33,986 nucleotides of DNA from Pseudanabaena sp. CAN_BIN31 (GTDB lineage Bacteria > Cyanobacteriota > Cyanobacteriia > Pseudanabaenales > Pseudanabaenaceae). The position numbers and the translations under genes are program-made. Shown one piece after another: positions 28,775 to 33,986 of the stretch. The notes under the pieces were generated by a model, which was not told the DNA's origin, searched no databases, and worked only from the letters and a program-made list of their open reading frames with translations. Every line of letters starts with the position of its first letter. The stretch's first letter is position 1. The stretch covers positions 1-33,986 of the forward strand of contig JAJAZG010000324.1 of assembly GCA_026785865.1 (NCBI GenBank). Direction: 5' to 3'.

Positions 28775-29644
28775 TTATAGACGCTGACATTGAGTACAGA
28801 AATGCGTTGATCGCCCGCCGAGCTTAATGCGTGAAATGGCTGTGCCACAAATATTACAGGGCTGACCAGTCCGCCGAAACACCCAAGCTGTATCGATGTA
28901 GTTTCCCTTAATTCCTGCAATATTTTGAAAAGAGCTAAAAGTTGTGCCACCTTTAGCAATGCCATCACTAAGAGAGCGAATAATCCCTTGATGTAGGACT
29001 TTGATTTGTTCAGAATTAAGAGAATTTGCAGTTTTTTGAGGATGGATTTTGGCGAGAAATAATGATTCATCCGCATAGATATTCCCAATTCCTGCCACAA
29101 TTTCTTGATCGAGTAAGACCGTCTTAATCGGGCGACCAGTACGGCTCAGTTTGACGGCTAAATGTTCTGGCGTAAACTCAGGATCAAAAGGTTCTAAGCC
29201 TAGTTTTTGCAATCCTGTAATGATCGATTCTGTTGGTTGATCAGATGGAACTAACCACATTTTACCAAAAGTTCTCTGATCATCAAATCTTAGTTCTTTC
29301 AGCTTTACTTTTTTTGCTTTTGCATTATTTACAAATAGGCGCACGCGAGTATGTTTGCCCACAGGCTGATCGCGATCGCACCAGAGCAAACTGCCCGTCA
29401 TCCGCAAATGCACGCCTAATTGACTCCCCTGTGTTTGATTATTTGAAAGCTGAGCAATTAAATATTTTCCCCGTCTCTGCCACTCTGTAAACTCTGCCCC
29501 AATCACGGCCGCCAAAAAAGCTTCTGGAAGATCAGGATAGGCGATCGCACGGGGCAGTAATACTTCACCGCCTTCAATTTGCCAACCTAGCGTATTTTGA
29601 TTTAAACCGATACGAACTGTCTCGACTTCTGGTAATTCGGGCAT
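28775..29644 (-). CDS. mutM: Formamidopyrimidine-DNA glycosylase
   Basis: MPELPEVETVRIGL, QEIVAGIGNIYADESLFLAKIHP, zinc finger CNICGTAISRIKLGGRSTHFCTQCQ. Confidence 0.96.
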   Translation of the reverse strand: MPELPEVETVRIGLNQNTLGWQIEGGEVLLPRAIAYPDLPEAFLAAVIGAEFTEWQRRGKYLIAQLSNNQTQGSQLGVHLRMTGSLLWCDRDQPVGKHTRVRLFVNNAKAKKVKLKELRFDDQRTFGKMWLVPSDQPTESIITGLQKLGLEPFDPEFTPEHLAVKLSRTGRPIKTVLLDQEIVAGIGNIYADESLFLAKIHPQKTANSLNSEQIKVLHQGIIRSLSDGIAKGGTTFSSFQNIAGIKGNYIDTAWVFRRTGQPCNICGTAISRIKLGGRSTHFCTQCQRL

Positions 29645-29703
29645 TGTCTGTAACGCTTTACGCTAATTCTTACACTATATTACAGCGCTTTGCGCTCAAG
29701 GCA

Positions 29704-29764
29704 GAACCAGTAAAACTTTTAAAAGGGTTGCAGAGCAACCCTTTTAAAAGTTTTACTATGGTTC
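29704..29764. repeat. Long near-perfect inverted repeat (~28-bp arms)
   Basis: GAACCAGTAAAACTTTTAAAAGGGTTGC AGA GCAACCCTTTTAAAAGTTTTACTATGGTTC; one 2-nt bulge. Confidence 0.88.
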
Positions 29765-29790
29765 TTTTGATCGAAAACTGCTGTAAAATC

Positions 29791-29831
29791 AAAAAGAGAG
29801 TTACAGCGCCTAGCGCTGTAGCTCTCTTTTT
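29791..29831. terminator. Hairpin with 19-bp arms (one G-T wobble)
   Basis: AAAAAGAGAGTTACAGCGC CTA GCGCTGTAGCTCTCTTTTT. Confidence 0.8.
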
Positions 29832-29837
29832 GGTTTG

Positions 29838-29868
29838 ATGAGAAAGAGCGCTTTGCGCCCTTTCTCAT
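29838..29868. terminator. Hairpin with 14-bp arms, downstream of psaE
   Basis: ATGAGAAAGAGCGC TTT GCGCCCTTTCTCAT; one mismatch. Confidence 0.7.
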
Positions 29869-29886
29869 TTCTGAAATTTGAAAAAT

Positions 29887-30078
29887 CTAGGCGACTTCTT
29901 CAACTTCATCGATCGCAAAGTTATTAGTTGCGATGTTAGAGTAATTTACGCTGTCGAAACGGACGATCACTGGGTAGATGATGCCGCTTTTGTCAACAGA
30001 AGCTACAGTACCGACTTCGCGATACCAATAAGACTCTTTACGCAAAACACGAACCTTAGAACCACGTGCAACTGCCAT
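29887..30078 (-). CDS. psaE: Photosystem I reaction center subunit IV (PsaE)
   Basis: [62 protein letters not shown]. Confidence 0.97.
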   Translation of the reverse strand: MAVARGSKVRVLRKESYWYREVGTVASVDKSGIIYPVIVRFDSVNYSNIATNNFAIDEVEEVA

Positions 30079-30203
30079 AGTTTTATCCTTATTCCTAAAG
30101 ACTGTAATGTGAAAAATAAAATGATTACAGGTAACGTCTCTAGGTTACTGTGAGGCGATCGCCTCTGTCTATTTCTAGCCCGTTAAGTTTTATTTAGCAA
30201 ATG

Positions 30204-30737
30204 CTAACGCACAACTACAGGCGTACCTACAGCAGCCCATCGATATAGCCAAGCAGCATGATCTGGCGCAACATTAGTACAGCCATGACTGATCGGAATC
30301 CCAAAGCTGCGATGCCAATATGCTCCATGAATGGCGTAATTGCCACTGTAGTACATCACATGAGGAACATCAGGTATGTTGTAGTCTTCACCTTGCATTC
30401 TTGCCGTAGAATACTTAGTCTGAATGTTAAAAAGCCCTGTAGGAGTTGGGGTAGCACTTTTGCCTGTAGAGACGATTACCGAATAAGCCTGTCTACTGCC
30501 CTGCCACGCTGTGAGTGTCTGGCTCCGTCGATCAATCTCAATCCAACGTTGTCGCGATCGCTTTAAACGCTGAATATCTTGATTGCGAACAGTACGAGAT
30601 GAATTTTGGGCGATCGCCCCTTCTAGATTAATTAAGTTAATCTCACCGCCCAATCCTGTTAAAAATAAAGCGGTAACTAAAGCAATAGATATAGTTTGCC
30701 AATACTTAGTCATATTGATCGCAAGATTGCATATCAA
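30204..30737 (-). CDS. L,D-transpeptidase (YkuD domain), exported
   Basis: Signal-like N-terminus; YSGNYAIHGAYWHRSFGIPISHGCTNVAPDHAAWLYRW (HxxxHGCxN-like catalytic motif). Confidence 0.9.
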   Translation of the reverse strand: MICNLAINMTKYWQTISIALVTALFLTGLGGEINLINLEGAIAQNSSRTVRNQDIQRLKRSRQRWIEIDRRSQTLTAWQGSRQAYSVIVSTGKSATPTPTGLFNIQTKYSTARMQGEDYNIPDVPHVMYYSGNYAIHGAYWHRSFGIPISHGCTNVAPDHAAWLYRWAAVGTPVVVR

Positions 30738-30784
30738 TAAGTATGCCCGAAACTAATTGAAATACGCCAAAAGGCTGTAGATCT

Positions 30785-30815
30785 TAGCAAGGGTTCACTA
30801 AATGCACCCTTGCTA
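30785..30815. repeat. Inverted repeat, 10-bp arms
   Basis: TAGCAAGGGT tcactaaatgc ACCCTTGCTA. Confidence 0.8.
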
Positions 30816-30891
30816 TACCGCCGTCTAGGATGAAACCCGTAGTTCTTATAGAAGGTCGCAGGGCGAAGCCCCGCTTCGGTTTTTTCTTTTT

Positions 30892-30925
30892 GTCCATGTC
30901 GAAAACTTCGGTTTTCAACATGGAC
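30892..30925. repeat. Hairpin with 15-bp arms and C(TTCG)G tetraloop
   Basis: GTCCATGTCGAAAAC TTCG GTTTTCAACATGGAC, one mismatch. Confidence 0.82.
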
Positions 30926-30938
30926 GGAGTATAAAAAA

Positions 30939-31226
30939 TTATTTGTTATAAAAATAGGCAATATCTTTATCCTTCAGTGGGGCAAACCCTGCGTCCAGCA
31001 ATTTTTGGTTAAGTTCGTCTTTAGGGATGTGTTTTGCGCCAATACGCACAATGCGCGATCGCATCGTGTTAGTTACGCCACTGCGCTGACGATTACCTTC
31101 AAGAGCCATAACGCTGCTATAGAGATCGAGTTTTTTCGGATCGATTGGTGTGCCATCGAAGTCGATACTTGCGGCGATCGCTACATCAATCGCGTCAGCA
31201 CCTGTTGTTTGAGAATTTTCAGACAT
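30939..31226 (-). CDS. Conserved-looking hypothetical protein
   Basis: 95-aa ORF MSENSQTTGADAIDVAIAASIDFDGTPIDPKKLDLYSSVMALEGNRQRSGVTNTMRSRIVRIGAKHIPKDELNQKLLDAGFAPLKDKDIAYFYNK. Confidence 0.75.
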   Translation of the reverse strand: MSENSQTTGADAIDVAIAASIDFDGTPIDPKKLDLYSSVMALEGNRQRSGVTNTMRSRIVRIGAKHIPKDELNQKLLDAGFAPLKDKDIAYFYNK

Positions 31227-31279
31227 AAATAAACACCAAATATTTGTCGAGAGCGTGGCTTTGCGCCACTCTCAACAAG

Positions 31280-31975
31280 CTACCACTGAACGCGATACAT
31301 ACAAAATAGCAAGCCGTCTTTTTTGGCGGTAATTTTGCCGCCCATCGACTGCACTAATTCCGTAATTTCGCTAAGGGGCGTGAGAAATACCTCTGAGCCT
31401 AAATAGGTTTCTAAAATCGCCCAATTTTCTGCAAATTCTGAATCAGGGGCGATCGCATCAAAAATTAATACCCCATTTGGTTTTAAGACACGCTTAGCCT
31501 CACGCAAAACCAGTTTCCAATATGCCAAAGGGTAATAACAACTAAAACCAGTCGCAATTACGCGATCAAAAAATTCATTTTCATAACTTAATTGGTGCGC
31601 TGCGCCAAGCTGCACGCTTTTAAATAATTTGGAATTAAGCTGTGAACCACGCGAATTCAGCGCTTCCTTAGCGACAAAACTAATTTCCTGACCATAAAAA
31701 AATACATCCCAGTCGCGCCAAGGATAAATTAGAAAGCTGACCCCACAGCCAATATCTAAACATCGCTGGTTTTTTTGAAATTGCGCCAATTCCCAAAAAG
31801 GCGAAGCAATTTTGCTAGATAAAGTATGGCTTACCCATTCTCGAAACATTGGCATTGATTCCACCTCTGCGGGTAAATCAAATGCTTCATTTCGATATTC
31901 GCGATCGTAGCGTTTTTGGACTATGGCGATCGCCTCCGTCCATTCATCAGCCTGAAAAGTAAAAGTTTTATTCAT
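31280..31975 (-). CDS. Class I SAM-dependent methyltransferase
   Basis: CLDIGCGVSFLIYPW..., FDRVIATGFSCYYPL, LREAKRVLKPNGVLIFDAIAP. Confidence 0.88.
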   Translation of the reverse strand: MNKTFTFQADEWTEAIAIVQKRYDREYRNEAFDLPAEVESMPMFREWVSHTLSSKIASPFWELAQFQKNQRCLDIGCGVSFLIYPWRDWDVFFYGQEISFVAKEALNSRGSQLNSKLFKSVQLGAAHQLSYENEFFDRVIATGFSCYYPLAYWKLVLREAKRVLKPNGVLIFDAIAPDSEFAENWAILETYLGSEVFLTPLSEITELVQSMGGKITAKKDGLLFCMYRVQW

Positions 31976-31983
31976 TAATTCTT

Positions 31984-32154
31984 CTAAAATAGATGATCTG
32001 GAAGTGGCTCTAACATCAATAAAATGGCATCCTTGAGATTAGATATTGCCTCTTCGCGACTGTCGCCACAAGAAGACACAAAATTTAGCTCTGGACAAGT
32101 CGCAGAATAAGCCTGTACTTCCTCGTCCCATTCTAAAATTGCACGAATCATCAT
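31984..32154 (-). CDS. HicB-like small antitoxin-family protein (56 aa), no adjacent HicA seen
   Basis: Manual translation MMIRAILEWDEEVQAYSATCPELNFVSSCGDSREEAISNLKDAILLMLEPLPDHLF*; below the ORF-track length cutoff. Confidence 0.75.
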   Translation of the reverse strand: MMIRAILEWDEEVQAYSATCPELNFVSSCGDSREEAISNLKDAILLMLEPLPDHLF

Positions 32155-32165
32155 AAGTTTGCTGG

Positions 32166-32822
32166 CTAGACTTGATTTGGTTTTAGTTGTTTTTCTGTTT
32201 TGAGATAATCAAACACTGATTTGTCGCCAATATCAGGCGAGATTGCTTGGGTTACTTTACGAATTGCGAAGATCATAAACAAAACTGCCCAAGCGCCCAA
32301 TAATCCGCGCTCGATCGCGATCGGTAAAATATTTACTAAATGACCAAGAATTAACACAGGCAACAATGGTACTAAAAATTTAGTTTCAAAGCGATTAAAA
32401 CAAAAAGTTTCCTTAAAGAAAATCCCTGTGAGTGCGGCAAAACTAAAACCAATCCCAATTAAGGCGATCGGCTGATTGTAAATAGCGATCGCCAAAGGTT
32501 CGGGAAAATACAAAGCTATCCCCACTGTAGAATTTGCCCCGATAGCCCAAAAAACTTGCAAAACTCGATGCAATAACTCCAGATAAATATGAATTGTCCA
32601 AAGCGATACACCTAACGCGACCGAAAATCCGATATACAACCAAGTTAACCAATTTAAAACTTCAGGATTACTAGGCTGCGATAAGACTAACAGCGCTCCC
32701 ACGCTAAAACATAGAGCCGCGATCGCCAAAGCACTACGGTAGACAATCACACTAAGGCGATCGCTTGCAGTAATTGTAAATTCACCAAACTGACCTTGAT
32801 AAACTTCAGATGTAATTTCCAT
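32166..32822 (-). CDS. DUF2301-type membrane protein
   Basis: Polytopic 218-aa protein; FAALTGIFFKETFCFNRFETKFLVPLLPVLILGHL as in cyanobacterial DUF2301 proteins. Confidence 0.8.
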   Translation of the reverse strand: MEITSEVYQGQFGEFTITASDRLSVIVYRSALAIAALCFSVGALLVLSQPSNPEVLNWLTWLYIGFSVALGVSLWTIHIYLELLHRVLQVFWAIGANSTVGIALYFPEPLAIAIYNQPIALIGIGFSFAALTGIFFKETFCFNRFETKFLVPLLPVLILGHLVNILPIAIERGLLGAWAVLFMIFAIRKVTQAISPDIGDKSVFDYLKTEKQLKPNQV

Positions 32823-32863
32823 AAATTTCTCCGTAGGGTATCAATCTTTACTATAGCGAGAAT

Positions 32864-32920
32864 AAAAAACCAAGAAAGAAAGAGCAGAAATTTTCACTGC
32901 ATTTTCTTTCTTGGTTTTTT
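32864..32920. repeat. Perfect 18-bp inverted repeat in a divergent intergenic region
   Basis: AAAAAACCAAGAAAGAAA (32864-32881) ... TTTCTTTCTTGGTTTTTT (32903-32920). Confidence 0.9.
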
Positions 32921-33034
32921 ATGAAAAACTATATTGCCAAAATTCCCATAATGCTTTACTATCTTGCAGTCAAAATCGACAAGAAATCGGATGACGCTGT
33001 ACCGAAAACCAAGTAAGCAGCAGAGGAACTTTTT

Positions 33035-33859
33035 ATGCGTATCTACTACCTAGCTGGCGTGATTCTTAGCGTTACTACAATCCTTGGTGCTTGCGGTGAG
33101 GGTACACCAACCGAATGTACGATCAGTACGACAAGAGAATCTAGACAAGGCATTGTCAAAACAGCTAAATTTGCACCTGGGACGGATTGCGAACAAATGA
33201 GAACACTCGCAGAATCAGGTCAGCCGTTGCCAACTGTGGCTGGTTCAGCACCCACTGCTACTCAGCCAAAGGCGGTAGCAACTACCACCGCACCAACCTT
33301 CAATGCACCATTCGTTGCGGGACAGAAACCAGATGGACTTATTTCTGTCACTGATAAACAAGCAAGAGTTCAGGAGCTAGAGAAAAAAATCGGTGTTGGC
33401 TCCAATCAATCTCGCGATCCTTTTACCAGTTCGATCATTAATCCAGTTCCAAATTTAGAAACTCTATTGGCAAAGCCTAAGGAGCTACCTAACCTCAGAC
33501 CTGCGGTAATCGTCAGAACATCTACCATTGCAAAAATTTTACTACCTCCTCCTCCTCCTCCTCTTCCTCCTGACATTAAAGCTGCCGAAGGCACAAAAGT
33601 TACAGGTACTGTTGAAATTGCGGGTATGATGTTTGCGATTATCCAAGCCTTTGAAGAGCCAACTTCTCGCTATGTTAGGGTTGGTCAGATGATTTCTAAC
33701 GGTAAAGTGTTAGTTAAACGAATTGATACTAATGCGGAGCCGCCGATTGTGGTATTGCAGCAAAATGGAGTTGAAGTTTTACGTCCTGTAGGTGCGCCTG
33801 CCGTTGGTGTTGTAGATACGACTAAGCCTCAGCCGCAAACTGCCGCTCCTGCTCAGTAG
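33035..33859 (+). CDS. Putative lipoprotein, proline-rich, possibly pilus-assembly (PilP-like)
   Basis: Lipobox-like ILGAC; poly-Pro LLPPPPPPLPPD; C-term VTGTVEIAGMMFAIIQAFEEPTSRYVRVGQMISNGKVLVKRID. Confidence 0.7.
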   Translation: MRIYYLAGVILSVTTILGACGEGTPTECTISTTRESRQGIVKTAKFAPGTDCEQMRTLAESGQPLPTVAGSAPTATQPKAVATTTAPTFNAPFVAGQKPDGLISVTDKQARVQELEKKIGVGSNQSRDPFTSSIINPVPNLETLLAKPKELPNLRPAVIVRTSTIAKILLPPPPPPLPPDIKAAEGTKVTGTVEIAGMMFAIIQAFEEPTSRYVRVGQMISNGKVLVKRIDTNAEPPIVVLQQNGVEVLRPVGAPAVGVVDTTKPQPQTAAPAQ

Positions 33860-33908
33860 ACTATCGCTCCATTTGTTTTGGCTCCTGCTCAGTAATTAAT
33901 AATAAGAA

Positions 33909-33953
33909 CCAAAAAGCTATGGCACACGCCCCGCGTGTGCCATAGCTTTTTGG
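33909..33953. terminator. Palindromic terminator hairpin, 21-bp perfect arms
   Basis: CCAAAAAGCTATGGCACACGC CCC GCGTGTGCCATAGCTTTTTGG. Confidence 0.92.
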
Positions 33954-33986
33954 ATTTTAAGTTTTTTTATGCTCACTTACTTTGCA

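Noticed and set aside
29644-29838. 64-aa plus-strand ORF
   Set aside because: Covers the stacked hairpin region; low-complexity translation is an artefact of inverted repeats.
29878-30153. 91-aa plus-strand ORF over psaE
   Set aside because: Antisense to the clear psaE gene; spurious overlap ORF.
32921-33016. 31-aa plus ORF MKNYIAKIPIMLYYLAVKIDKKSDDAVPKTK directly after the 32864-32920 hairpin
   Set aside because: No Shine-Dalgarno; ATG abuts the hairpin T-tract; likely chance.
33543-33570. CCT-repeat microsatellite in the lipoprotein gene
   Set aside because: Encodes a poly-proline linker common in envelope proteins; phase variation is possible but unsupported.
1-33986. CRISPR array
   Set aside because: Frequent GCGATCGC words are dispersed HIP1 sites; no regularly spaced repeat-spacer structure.

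Overview
Cyanobacterial chromosomal window (abundant HIP1 GCGATCGC sites, psaE, sepF, cyanobacterial gene content). Housekeeping genes (cobH-cobI, coaX, purM, proC, sepF, a pipY/yggS homologue, pheT, mutM, psaE, an L,D-transpeptidase, a NitT/TauT-type ABC transporter) are interleaved with three defence-like or selfish-looking blocks. Block A (~1-5.8 kb): Uma2-type nuclease, an HNH pair flanked by ~78-bp direct repeats, an AAA ATPase + HNH (Septu/PtuAB-like) pair, and a DUF1016/YhcG-type PD-(D/E)XK nuclease. Block B (7471-11218, minus strand): a five-gene operon-like cluster headed by an HSDR_N-type PD-(D/E)XK nuclease fused to a ParA ATPase, then a degenerate ParB-like protein, a coiled-coil protein, an unknown protein and an HNH nuclease. 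This is the strongest candidate for an undescribed system. Block C (19.5-22.6 kb): an SF2 helicase-HNH fusion plus a RelE-type toxin-antitoxin pair, bracketed by a 16-bp direct repeat and lying just upstream of the pipY homologue. The window also carries a recurrent family of long, near-perfect palindromic terminator-like hairpins (CCAAAAAGCT...AGCTTTTTGG), a truncated response-regulator remnant, an orphan HicB-like small ORF and several start-codon corrections. All family calls are by eye; no database searches were run.
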